Below are positions 1 through 9,019 of a stretch of DNA of 24,376 bases, piece after piece. Numbering within the stretch: position 1 is the stretch's first letter; each line of letters begins with the position of its first letter. The stretch spans positions 17,436-41,811 of the forward strand of contig MU602765.1 of the NCBI GenBank assembly GCA_025201865.1, given 5' to 3'. The notes under the pieces are model-generated. The model had not been told where the DNA came from. It did no database searches and saw only the letters and a list, made by a program, of their open reading frames with translations. Origin of the DNA: Ramicandelaber brevisporus. Taxonomy: Eukaryota; Kickxellomycota; Ramicandelaberales; Ramicandelaberaceae. A program made the position numbers and the translations under genes.

Positions 1-1097
1 CAAAAAAGCGCTGGATGCGGCTCGGTCTGTGGTACATGTGATGTTTCTGATTCGACGCGGCGCAGCGATTGGCTGGCGCGATGATTGCTACGATTTGACG
101 TCAGAATCCACTGGCTCTCTGATCACTCTGCGACCAGGCGGAACTCGAGTGCATCGCAGCCTATTCGCAATCGATGCTGGGGGGATTCACTGGTCAGGTG
201 TAGTCCGGTGCAGTCAGGTGCTGGTCAGGCGTGCGCACAACGGTTTCTGCGGGCTGCAGGTTGCAAGCTGCAGGTGGCAGCTGCAGGTGGAGAAAAAAAG
301 CAGCAGCACTTGGAGAGCAATTGGTTGCACATCCACATTGATCGATACTGCTGATTGCCTCGCTGGCTGCGTGACCGCGCGTCAAAAATACAAAATTGCC
401 CCCGGAAACGGACCGGCCAGGGCACCTTCCAGAAACACAACCCTGCAGCCAGCCATTCAGTCAGTCAGTCAGTTAGCCAGTCAGTCGACCGCTAGCACAT
501 GATGCCATCTGCCATCTGCCGTCTGCCATCTGCATGTGCGCGTGTCTGCCTACATGTCCGCCCGCCTGCCTGCCTGCTTTCATCGATACAAATACATGCG
601 AGATGCTCCACCCCGCCATTCACCTGCCATCGCCATCACCATCGCCATCGCCATCAGTCTCGCCATCGACAAGCACATCGACAAGCACATCTCCCGCCGC
701 GCGTCAGCTGACCTCCATTCCCACCCTCACTTCTTCTCTCTCTAACACAGGCACATGCTCTCATTTATTTTCATCGATTATAACTTTTGATTCAAGTGCG
801 TTTCAAAAGCAGAGTTGATACTTTGTTTTAAAAGCACAACTGAATTGATACGCAATTGTTCTGTTTTATTCACTCAGTCTTGCCTTCTTTCTCATAGCTT
901 CGTCATATGTCTTTGATGCTTGAGCTCTCATGATTTATTGCTTGAGCTCTCTCTACTACTTCAGCAATACCACATATCGTCTGCTCCCACTCTGAGAAAG
1001 GCGCAACCCCTTTATCAACCACAGGCCTTTCTCAAGCTGTATCTCAGCTTTGTTCGCATGCTTGATGAGGTTGTTTGCGCGAATTCTACCAGCCTAT
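1..1097. other. low-complexity intergenic DNA, no convincing gene
   Basis: The open frames here have no recognisable domain, overlap each other on both strands and follow simple repeats. Visible structure: a GCTGCAGG motif three times at about 253-290, a TCAG tetranucleotide run at about 457-486, and a CCATCG/CCATCA hexamer run at about 626-656. The section after 760 is AT-richer and probably serves as upstream DNA of the small secreted gene at 1240. Confidence 0.5.
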
Positions 1098-1170
1098 GTG
1101 AGTAACAGCGCATCTCGCTAATGAGTAACCGAGATAAATAGTCTATCGTCGCCTTCTTTTCATGTTGTAG
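1098..1170 (+). other. candidate 5'-UTR intron of the small secreted protein gene
   Basis: A GTGAGT donor at 1098, a CTAAT branch-like motif near 1117 and a TTGTAG acceptor ending at 1170 define a 73-nt GT-AG intron of plausible fungal size, 69 bases before the ATG at 1240. Joining the flanks does not put the upstream frame in phase with that ATG, so it would be a leader intron. This is inferred from splice motifs only. Confidence 0.3.
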
Positions 1171-1239
1171 TTTCTTTCATCATCCATCATATTGTTCGAC
1201 TTACACATTCATTCACTTCTCTATTGACTCTCTTCAATA

Positions 1240-1422
1240 ATGCTTTCTGTCTCCAAGTTTGCTGCCCTCGCTCTCATCGCCTCCATTTGCGTTGTCAACG
1301 CCAGCCCGGTTCTTGATAATGTGCAGCTCTGCCCACTTCGCGACTGCACGACCGATGCCGACTGTACTGGTTGTGGCCACTGCATTCTCCCTGGCATTGT
1401 TGGCAAATGCGAACCACTCTAA
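1240..1422 (+). CDS. small secreted cysteine-rich (knottin-like) protein, 60 aa
   Basis: The protein begins with a clear signal peptide: a short basic start, a hydrophobic core at about residues 7-19 and likely cleavage after Ala21 (VNA before SP). The mature part is about 39 residues with six cysteines at 31, 36, 42, 45, 48 and 57, spaced C-x4-C-x5-C-x2-C-x2-C-x8-C, which suggests three disulfides and a compact knottin-like fold. Fungal proteins of this size and design are usually called small secreted cysteine-rich proteins; known roles in the class include antimicrobial and host- or competitor-directed activity, but nothing here identifies a target. The ATG at 1240 is the only start that gives a signal peptide. 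It is a single-exon coding region in which all six mature cysteines pair off, which supports a real gene. I do not recognise a named family. Confidence 0.7.
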   Translation: MLSVSKFAALALIASICVVNASPVLDNVQLCPLRDCTTDADCTGCGHCILPGIVGKCEPL

Positions 1423-2008
1423 TTCATAATCGCTAATCAACGTTTCATTCTTTTAATCAAAATTTCGAATGTTTCCTGCATTTTGCATAAGTTTGAATGT
1501 GCTTTCGACGGCTGCTCATCGAGTCCGAATATGCCAAAGGACGAGTACAGTGTTCGCTCACAAATGCTTGTCTCCATCTCAGGAATGAGAAAGGAATATT
1601 ACTAACAAATGGATGAAGGAAGGAAACAAACAGTTCGGGAGACACTGCTCAGCTTCCTTCTTTATTCTCTCTTTGATATTATTGTTCATCCATGACTCTG
1701 AACGCCGCAACTCATTATCCATTTGGCTGCACCAATCGCCAGCTTTCCCGCTATAACAAACGACATCATTATAAAAATAAAAATACCATCTTGATCAGAT
1801 AATTGAATTAGTAATTGCATTTTTTCTACCGAAGTGTGCCACCGAAGAAATAAAAAGAAATAAATCAGCGGCAGGAGTACAACATTCTTCTTATTCTGTG
1901 TACTGTTGTCTCCTGAAGTTTATCTTTCGCTCCGTATCACCAACAACACGCTCACTTCTTCATACTTCCTCATAATTCTTCATACCTCTCTCTCCCGCGC
2001 ACGTTTCG
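1423..2008. other. intergenic DNA between the secreted protein and the reductase
   Basis: No gene is seen. The stretch is AT-rich, with AATAAA-like runs around 1776-1790 and 1847-1864 that could serve 3'-end formation. A CT-rich leader runs directly up to the ATG at 2009. Confidence 0.5.
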
Positions 2009-2812
2009 ATGGACCCAAAGACGTTTGTGAAGTTCAAGCTGTCGCAGAAGACACCTGTGAACCACAACACGGCTCTGTTCCGCTTTGCTCTCGCCAGTGC
2101 AAGCAGCACCCTCGCGCTTCCGGTGGCCTCGTGTATTCTGATCAAGTTCACGGCTCCTGGTGGCGAAACTGTCATTCGTCCATACACGCCAACCTCTGAC
2201 GAGACTGCTCGTGGCTACTTTGACCTCGTCATCAAGAGCTACACGTATGAGGGCGGACATCCATCCGGCATCAAAGGCGGCTCGGCATCGCAATACATGC
2301 ACTCGTTGAAAGTTGGCGACGAAGTGGAGATCAAAGGTCCTATCAAGAAGCTGCAGTTTACTCGAAATGCATTCGAGCAAGTTGGCATGGTTGCCGGTGG
2401 CACCGGCATCACTCCGATTGTCCAAGTATTCCGCAAGATTCTTAACGACCCCGAGGACGTCACGAAACTATCGCTCGTCTATTGCAACCACACCGAGCGC
2501 GACATTCTTCTTAAGGAATCGCTGGACAAAATGGCCAAAGAGAACCCAGAGCGCGTCAAGATTCACTACAAGATTACCAAGCCCGACGACCCAAAGAGCT
2601 GGAAGGGTGGTGTGGGCCATGTGTCGGAGAAGGACATTCAAAAGTATTTGCCATCGTCGTCGCTTGGCGAGAGGGTTTTGATTGGAGTGTGTGGTCCTCC
2701 AGGATTCATGGATGCAGTGTCAGGTGACAAGTTGCCAGATAAGTCGCAAGGACCATTGTCAGGAATGCTGTCGCGTCTTGGATATGTTGCATCTCAGGTC
2801 TTCAAATTCTAG
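2009..2812 (+). CDS. NADH-cytochrome b5 reductase, 267 aa, no membrane anchor seen
   Basis: A flavoprotein that passes electrons from NADH through FAD to cytochrome b5, supporting fatty-acid desaturation and sterol synthesis (CBR1-type) or mitochondrial functions (MCR1-type). The FAD-binding half shows RPYT at residues 57-60 followed by PTS, and a GGSASQY segment near 90 matching the second FAD motif. The NADH-binding half shows GGTGITP at 130-136 and CGPPGFM at 228-234. The chain ends in the family's QVFKF-type C-terminus. Family members usually have about 280-310 residues because of an N-terminal membrane segment; here the catalytic domain begins almost at once (NHNTALFRF at 18-26) and no hydrophobic anchor precedes it. 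Either the enzyme is soluble or an anchor-coding exon upstream is missed; no convincing acceptor was seen just before 2009. CBR1 and MCR1 cannot be told apart without the N-terminus. Confidence 0.92.
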   Translation: MDPKTFVKFKLSQKTPVNHNTALFRFALASASSTLALPVASCILIKFTAPGGETVIRPYTPTSDETARGYFDLVIKSYTYEGGHPSGIKGGSASQYMHSLKVGDEVEIKGPIKKLQFTRNAFEQVGMVAGGTGITPIVQVFRKILNDPEDVTKLSLVYCNHTERDILLKESLDKMAKENPERVKIHYKITKPDDPKSWKGGVGHVSEKDIQKYLPSSSLGERVLIGVCGPPGFMDAVSGDKLPDKSQGPLSGMLSRLGYVASQVFKF

Positions 2813-2859
2813 ATCATCTTCTCTTCTTTTTTCAATTCCGTACCGATAAACCTGTTCAA

Positions 2860-2914
2860 GTGTGTACAAAGTGCGTACAAAGTGCGTACAAAGTGAGTAC
2901 AAAGTGAGTACAAA
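2860..2914 (+). repeat. five tandem copies of an 11-bp unit
   Basis: The unit GTGNGTACAAA repeats five times without a gap (starts at 2860, 2871, 2882, 2893 and 2904), varying only at the fourth base (T, C, C, A, A). It lies 48 bases after the reductase stop codon, in the 3' UTR or the spacer. It may be a simple minisatellite; no function is shown. Confidence 0.9.
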
Positions 2915-3578
2915 GTGTGACATCAGCAAGTAAACCGTGGAGTGAAAGCAGTCATTTTTCGCAATTAGTAATTAGTAAGATCGGTCATGGACACCACTGT
3001 GGATGTGTTTTTATTTTGATACACACGGCAGTGAGGGAGTGAGGGAGAAGAGCGGGCGGAGCGGGGAGCGGAGAGCGGAGATGCGGATTGAGTAGTTTGA
3101 GTAAGTTGAGCAGGTTGGGCGAGTTGAGTTGAATGAGTGGATTTACACCGCTTGTGTAGCCAGTCAACTCTTCTTGGTTTTTTTTTTTTCTTTTTTTGAT
3201 ATTCCTCGTAAACTTGCTTTTTCTTTTTCACTTTGCGTCGTTGTTTGTTTCTTTCCTCACATACACACACGCTCTCTCTCTTCTCCCTCTCTCTTTGGGA
3301 TACACACGCCGTACTACATACGTCAACCGAACTCTTTGTGGCTCACGAAACAGAAAGCAGTGGTAGAAGCACTGGTGTTCTACTGGTTAAAAAAATATTC
3401 TAGATCAAGGCGTGCCCGGTTGGTTCCTGTGTGCAAAGTCGGTTGGTTGGTCATCCGTGATTTGACTTCGTTCTCTCTCTTTCACTCACTCTCGTACACA
3501 CACACTCTCTCTTGACTAACAACTCGAACAACATACAACATACAACATACAACATACAGCTTGCAACATACAACAGGC
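2915..3578. other. intergenic DNA and CT-rich leader of the HAP5-like gene
   Basis: No gene is supported. A poly-T tract near 3179-3197 and CT/CA-rich sequence (3265-3510) resemble the leaders of other genes in this window. Immediately before the HAP5 ATG an ACAACAT-type heptamer repeats about six times (about 3528-3576), giving a structure-poor A/C-rich leader. Confidence 0.5.
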
Positions 3579-5025
3579 ATGCCGCCACGTCAAAAGAAGC
3601 CTACTCACTCTGTCGAGACAACGTCAGCTGGAGAGGCAACTGTGACGACTCGAGTGGACGGCTCCGTGAAAAGTAATCAGACTTTGACAGCTGATTCTCA
3701 GCAGTTGCAGCAACAGCGACAGCAAGGACAGCGAGGCGTGCCGGAGGATGCTTCAGCGACTGCAGCAGCACACGCATTGTCGAGTATTTGGAGCTCGATG
3801 CCGGTTCATACTCAGGGTGCAGACCCTATGACTCAGCTACTACAGGCCATAGAGATGCAGCCTCATGGTGGGTCTGATGGCTCTGGCACAGTTGAGAGGA
3901 ATCAGAACGAGAACAGTGATGAAGATACAGAGACTGATGGTGACGAAGCGGATGCAGATGCAGATGCAGATGCAAATGCAGATGAAGTTAGGCCAATGAC
4001 ATCTTCAACGACAGCAACTACTACAGCGTCAAATATGGCTGGTCTCAGTGACGCTAGTCTCTCCGGTGGATTTGGAGCGGTTCATCGATTTGACTCGGTC
4101 CCTTCAAGAGACGGCATGTCATCCCCTGACCCATTCTATTCTGGTTTGTATCGACAGCAGGAAGGTTCAGCTGAACATCAAGCAACAGCAGCGGCAGATG
4201 GAGATGGAGATGGAGATGCAAACCGACACATTGAAGCCACAGCAGCAAGAACAGTGCCACCAGCAACTCCAATGCAGCCAATTGCAAACTTCCCACTTGA
4301 TGTGTTTAATCACCAAGCATTCCATACTACACCAATGGCACGCAGTCCGCAAATGGCACAGCGCACCGAATACATGAAGCAGTTCTGGAAAAGCACAGCC
4401 AATGAAATGAAGCTGCCAGTAAAGAGTTATAGAGATCAGCTACTGCCCATGGCTCGAGTTAAAAAAGTAATGAAGGCAGACTCAGAAGTCAAAATGATTT
4501 CAGGCGAAGTCCCAGTTATTTTTGCAAAAGCCTGCGAGATATTTATACAAGAACTGACGAGTTTATCTTGGATGAGTGCAGAGGATAACAAGAGAAGAAC
4601 ATTGCAGAGATTCGATGTATACTATGCTACTAAAGTTAGCGATCAATATGACTTTCTGATTGATATTGTACCACCTGACGAATCATACTTTAATCAAGCC
4701 ACATTTACTCCAGCTGCAGGCACTACTTCGGCAAACCTGGGTTCAATGGTTGCAGGTAATGGTGGAAACATTGATGGGAACACAGCCCCTGGAACACCTC
4801 TGGCCACTGCTACTGTGGCAGCAATAGCAATCAGTCGAAGCTCCGAAGAACCACTGGCCACTCCTCAAGCAATTAGACCAGCTAAGCCAGCCCGAAAGAA
4901 GTCTACAACTGCAGCGAGAAATATCAATTTGCCCGATGTGGACACTTCAGTTGGTTCGGCGGACAGCTCTCTCCCTGCTCCATTTCCCCGAGGCAGAGGA
5001 AGACCTCGGCGTAATAAGCAATCCG

Positions 5026-5059
<34 letters not shown>

Positions 5060-5711
5060 CTATCAAAATATTCCAGCTCAACATACAACCTCAGCTGAAT
5101 CGCAACTGACAGCAGTGGCTACATCGCCCCATACAGCATCGTTGATTGCAGCTGCAGCCGCAGCCACTCTATCAACCAGTAGTCAAAGTCCAGCCAACAT
5201 GCCAGCCACAGCGACAGTGACTCCAATTGTAGATGCACTCGCTCTATCAGCTGCTCCAATGTATCTCAGCACTGCTGCTGTTACTAGCGGTGCTGTTGCT
5301 AGTGGTGCTGGTGCTGGTCGAGGTGCATCAGCCATTGCGTCACCATATCAGTTCCCATACACTGCATCCACAGCATCTTCTCATGAAACTGCCGCATCAG
5401 CTCTGAGCAGTGGATTGAATCCATACATGTCACTTGGTATGCAGCCTCGGAATGCATCCAACTCTCCGTTTGATGCAATCAATGTAGCAGCAGCAGTGAT
5501 TGGGGCAACAAGTAACCCACATACCAGAGCTGGCTCAATATCTGCCTATCCAAACTTTGGGTCTCAGTTGATTTACGGAACGGGCAATCATGCTCCCTCT
5601 CCTCTCTCAAATCAGCACAACCAGCAGCAGTCTGATTTAGTGTCTGCCGTGGCTGCCGCCGCCGCCGCAACCTTTATTAAACAAGAGCCTCCGTCGTCTC
5701 CTACTGACTAG
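3579..5711 (+). CDS. HAP5: HAP5/NF-YC-like CCAAT-binding factor subunit, 710 aa
   Basis: Histone-fold subunit of the heterotrimeric CCAAT-binding factor (HAP2/3/5, NF-Y), a nuclear transcription regulator. The family core lies at residues 288-366: LPMARVKKVMK, then KMISGEVPVIFAKACEIF, then NKRRTLQRFDV and the DFLIDIVP end, all close to NF-YC. The preceding stretch from about 263 (TEYMKQFWKS) matches the YWQ-type segment that precedes the fold in fungal HAP5. Outside this the protein is far longer than the usual 240-350 residues. It has an acidic Asp-Ala repeat near 128-140, an AT-hook-like RGRGRPRR at 471-478, a 10-Gln run at 484-493, Ala/Ser/Thr-rich tails and a C-terminal IKQE (700-703), a SUMO-type consensus. 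The ATG at 3579 was chosen: the frame extends upstream only through a TTG within the ACAACAT leader repeat. Confidence 0.9.
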
Positions 5712-6420
5712 TTATATACTATTATCCTTTTTTATTCTTATTACTATCAGTTGTGCTCGTCCGCCTGGAACCAGTGAATCTAAGAAATTCACAAGGAACC
5801 AGGGTTCCTCCGAGCTAGGATAGAGCTCGCCAAAGGGACATATAGGGATGACGCCGAACCACTGCATACTTTCCCACATCCTTTACAACCCGTCTCATAT
5901 CTAAGCAGATATGATATAGGATTAAGACCGAGCCGAACCGAACAGAACCGAACCGAACCGGAAAAAAAAAACATAGCATGGCGACAGCAACGGGAGGAAC
6001 AAGTGCTGACAGCCAACGCAACCACCTTCACTTGACGACAACGACGACCAATGACAACAAGCAAGAGGTGGGGGAGAAAGCCAACGGAGGAGGGACGAAC
6101 CAAGAGGGAGGGGAAACATATGGAACATGCCGCTGGGAAAACCCGGATGGACATTGACGCAGATACAAAGACGCAGAGGAAGAGAGAGACAAGGGACAGG
6201 AGGGAACACGCGATACTTGAGAGGATCTTGAAACAAAAGCGGATACAATGGAAGACAAAGGTTAGAGGAAGAGAGGGAGAGAGAGAACAGGCCAGACAAC
6301 AACAGCCGAAGGCACATGCACAGCGTCGCATTCTTATACTCTTTTTCTCGAAGCTGCAATGTTTACACACAAACCGCCACTACTCGTCTTTTTGTTTGAT
6401 TACAAATTGACCTTCTCTCG
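5712..6420. other. gene-free DNA downstream of HAP5
   Basis: No gene is supported. Purine-rich sequence at 6050-6300 keeps several frames open on both strands by composition alone. Two adjacent small hairpins occur: GTGAAT at 5774-5779 with ATTCAC at 5787-5792, and GGAACC at 5795-5800 with GGTTCC at 5803-5808; they could take part in 3'-end formation. A CCGAA pentamer run sits at about 5931-5960. Confidence 0.45.
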
Positions 6421-6521
6421 TATATGTGAATTCACCTTTTCGGATGTTGCACATATGTGTTGATACTGCGTGATTCGCTACAGAGTCTGGCAATTCCGAA
6501 ACAAATGAGCAACTGTCAACA

Positions 6522-6757
6522 ACGATGCAATTAGCGAATTAATTTCACTGGGTATCTGAAAGGAGACACCGGGTTCTTTGATCAGCGTAATTCCGGTTTG
6601 AAAGAGACAGTTGAAGACGCCACTTCAGCCACATTTACTTGACCATTCAATTAACGGTTGTGTACACTGCAATATCCGAAAAGAAGACAAAGGGACTCCT
6701 TGGTTAGCCACGTATCTCCGTTTCGAAAAGAGTGGCCGAATACACCACTCTGACCAC
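6522..6757 (+). repeat. degenerate tandem repeat, about 115-bp unit
   Basis: Two adjacent segments align by eye over about 110 bases: one containing CAATTAGCGAATTAATTTCA and then TATCTGAAAGGAGAC (about 6522-6636), the other containing CAATTAACGG and then TATCCGAAAAGAAGAC (about 6645-6757). Part of a third, weaker copy seems to precede them (GGCAATTCCGAAAC near 6488). The copies lie in different reading frames relative to any open frame, which argues against a repeated protein domain. Exact borders and identity need a dot plot. Confidence 0.45.
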
Positions 6758-7297
6758 TGTTGTCAAACATTCAAACATCCATTTGTGTTTGCCACAGACA
6801 CTAATTGTGTTCAGACTGCTATGCTCATTAATGGCAAAACAAAGCCAGTAAAGCAAATTACCACAGCAGTTTCGAGCGACAATATCCAGGTGAGTGGTGG
6901 TCTGCGTCGTTCTTTATGAGCTCAGAAAGAACGTTTCATATATGTACTTCCTCGCCTTGATGCGAGTTGGCGCTGTGACAACAGTATAGTGATGATTGTA
7001 GAAGAAACAAAGCTTGCCGCAGCGCATCCTTGCTTGTTGTCGCCACAGCATCCTGTTGGTTGAGCAAGAGAATGGATTGAAGCTGCTAACATAAAAATGT
7101 TCGATTTATTTGGCGTTTTCCTCGCTTGGGCGAAACCTTTCCGGACCCAGGCGGATTTGCCCAGTTGAATAAATATTATGTCTTGAGCTTGTGTTTGCTT
7201 GCTTGTGTTCCTGGTTACCTCTCGTTTTAGTTATCTTTCTTTTACCTCTATTTAACTAACAAGAAGAATCAGCAACTGGTTAAATGAGCATCAAAAG
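6758..7297. other. gene-free DNA with an isolated splice-donor-like site
   Basis: A plus-strand frame open from about 6611 runs into a strong donor-like CAG/GTGAGT at 6886-6894, but no start codon, partner exon or domain was found. The rest, 6920-7297, shows nothing recognisable. Confidence 0.35.
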
Positions 7298-7774
7298 CTA
7301 TGGCAAACAAGAAGTAGCGTGAAGGATGGCCTCAATCTGTTCAGCATCCTCTTGTAACAAAGTATCAAACCATTGTGTACGTATAAAACTTTTACAACAT
7401 GGTAGCCAAAGTTGAACCTTATGGTCTGTCTCAACCGAGCAGGATGGTAAAGTATGTACACCAATTTCTTCGTTACGCTTTTTAACATATTCGAAGGCAC
7501 TCATGTTCATGTTACCATTAAAACATATATGTGTTACATATCGATTGCGCTTCGTACCACCAAGCCAAGTATCAATCCTACATCCACCATACTCTATGTT
7601 GCTGCGAATCCATCCACAACCGTAAAGTGCATCATTTAGACACGTTCTACCAAGCGTTATAGGATCTTCATCTACAATAGGCTTTAGCTTGTGCACAGTT
7701 ACATCCATTGTTCCAATAATCACTGAGCTCACACGATTATATATTAAGGCGTGCTTGTACAGAGGCAAGATCAC
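7298..7774 (-). CDS. unrecognised open frame, possible small gene or exon
   Basis: A 158-codon frame without stops that reads like ordinary, non-repetitive protein, unlike the low-complexity frames around it. It has mixed composition with eight cysteines, such as LNDALYGCGWIRSN and LWLPCCKSFIR. The frame opens at a GTG directly after an in-frame TAG; the first ATG is at 7708, giving about 136 residues (MDVTVHKLKP). The TAG also forms an AG that could be a 3' splice site, so this may be a terminal exon whose start lies further right. I do not recognise the family. It could equally be a relic of an older gene. No expression signal can be judged. Confidence 0.3.
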   Translation of the reverse strand: MILPLYKHALIYNRVSSVIIGTMDVTVHKLKPIVDEDPITLGRTCLNDALYGCGWIRSNIEYGGCRIDTWLGGTKRNRYVTHICFNGNMNMSAFEYVKKRNEEIGVHTLPSCSVETDHKVQLWLPCCKSFIRTQWFDTLLQEDAEQIEAILHATSCLP

Positions 7775-7981
7775 CTATGCGATTATGTTTGCTTCGCTAG
7801 CCAATCGTGATTTTCAGGCCGAGCTTCGGAGTCGTTGTTTGTGCGTTGCCTCTCGTTGTTGTTTTCTCTTCACTTTTTCTTCACTTTTTTCTTCTTTTTT
7901 TCTTGTGCTATTCTTTTGTGCTGTTCCTTTGTCGAAAATCGTAGTGAACAAACAATCACGGTAGCAACGACAGTAGCAGCA

Positions 7982-8671
7982 ATGAAGTGGACAGCTGTAG
8001 TAGTGTGTGCAGTTTTGCTGGCTCATCAGGCAACCGCTGGCTTGTTCGACTTGTACCTGAACTTGATGAGCCCCTCAAAGCGTGGTCGTGACTACGACAA
8101 GAGGACTATTGCCCCATGTGGAGGATACGACAAGGTTGAGGATGATCCATCCACCTATTCCGACCCCAAGTCAGCGTCGGCGTGGGTAGCAGCTTACAGC
8201 GGTAAACTCACATTTGCATTCAAACTGGAAGACGAAGATGACTTTACAGTGATTCCCGGTGGAGATAACCAAGATGTGCGAGATATTCTCCCTCATACTT
8301 ATTATCTCGACTTGACATCGTTGGTCAAATCGTCGGCAAAGAACCAAAAGGGAACTCTTCAGGTCATATTTAAACCTGATGATAACAATGACACCCAGTA
8401 TCAGTGTGCCGATGTTAAACTGAAAAATGGCAATGCGGGTTCTTCGACTCCATCAAAGACATCGTCGGCTAGCAAAAGTTCATCAAAGACATCTGGCTCA
8501 CCCTCAGAGTCTGTGAGTGGAACGCGGACAGTTAGTGTGATTACCACCGTTGACCCATCTGGCGTGCCTGGGCTGGACCCATCTGATGCTGCCGCCGGTG
8601 TGGTCAGTGGAAGCTATTTGGCCATCGTGACTTCGGCGTTTGCTGCTGCTCTTGCAATTGTCATTTTCTGA
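7982..8671 (+). CDS. X325/BIM1-like surface protein with predicted GPI anchor, 229 aa
   Basis: A secreted protein of the copper-protein family related to lytic polysaccharide monooxygenases (X325, Cryptococcus BIM1), whose known members are often GPI-anchored and bind copper at the cell surface. Visible order: signal peptide at residues 1-19 (cleavage after ATA), a SPSKRGRDYD segment at 30-39, the family's APCGG at 44-48, an N-glycosylation sequon at Asn136, and the family's YQCADV at 140-145. Cys46 and Cys142 are the only mature cysteines and probably pair. A Ser/Thr/Lys-rich stalk follows (153-190), then a small-residue omega region (about 201-207) and a hydrophobic tail to residue 229, typical of GPI attachment. 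The copper-ligand N-terminal His expected after signal cleavage is not seen (mature start Gly-Leu-Phe). The ATG at 7982 was chosen because upstream codons are T-rich leader entered from a TTG. Confidence 0.78.
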   Translation: MKWTAVVVCAVLLAHQATAGLFDLYLNLMSPSKRGRDYDKRTIAPCGGYDKVEDDPSTYSDPKSASAWVAAYSGKLTFAFKLEDEDDFTVIPGGDNQDVRDILPHTYYLDLTSLVKSSAKNQKGTLQVIFKPDDNNDTQYQCADVKLKNGNAGSSTPSKTSSASKSSSKTSGSPSESVSGTRTVSVITTVDPSGVPGLDPSDAAAGVVSGSYLAIVTSAFAAALAIVIF

Positions 8672-9019
8672 GCCTTTACTTTTTTATTTGTCTCCTCTTC
8701 TCTGCTTCTAACCCGTGTGTGCTTCTTTTTAATATCTCTTCGCTCTCTTTCTTTCCCTCTTCCCTCGCATTTTGTTCGTTTTTTTTTTTTTCAATGTGTG
8801 TTTTGTATGTGTGCTTTTTGCTTGAAGAGGTGGTGGTGGTGATGGTAGCGAGTGTTTGGGTAAATGCGAGGCTTCTTCAGGTTGCTGCGGAATCCAGCTT
8901 AAAAATTCCAACAAACCTTGCACGCCAAAAGTCAACAACAACAGCAACAGCAATAACAATAACAGCAGCAATACCAAGTGTTTCTTTCACAAACAAACAA
9001 ATAAACTACCATACTGAAG
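8672..9019. other. intergenic DNA and leader
   Basis: No gene is seen. A T-rich section (8672-8820) is followed by a CAA/CAG/AAC-rich leader (about 8935-9010), which runs up to the ATG at 9020. Confidence 0.5.

Noticed and set aside
456-660. Repeat array considered as CRISPR
   Set aside because: The units are 4-6 bases of simple sequence with no spacers, and the genome is eukaryotic.
29-818. Overlapping plus-strand frames of 60-157 codons near the left edge
   Set aside because: They overlap in several frames, contain translated simple repeats (CAGT, CCATCG) and show no domain, signal peptide or codon consistency.
3129-3515. 128-codon plus-strand frame before HAP5
   Set aside because: It is a translation of the T-rich and CT-rich leader; no homology and the wrong place for a separate gene 60 bases before HAP5.
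3561-3578. Upstream extension of the HAP5 frame
   Set aside because: The extension begins at TTG, not ATG, within the ACAACAT leader repeat; the ATG at 3579 gives a normal start.
5789-6410. Long frames on both strands (193 and 119 codons)
   Set aside because: The region is strongly purine-rich on one strand, which removes stops by composition; the products are biased (Arg/Lys/Glu or Ser/Leu/Cys/Val) with no motifs.
7835-7981. N-terminal extension of the X325-like protein
   Set aside because: It begins at TTG and encodes only Phe/Ser/Leu-rich leader; the ATG at 7982 starts directly with a proper signal peptide.
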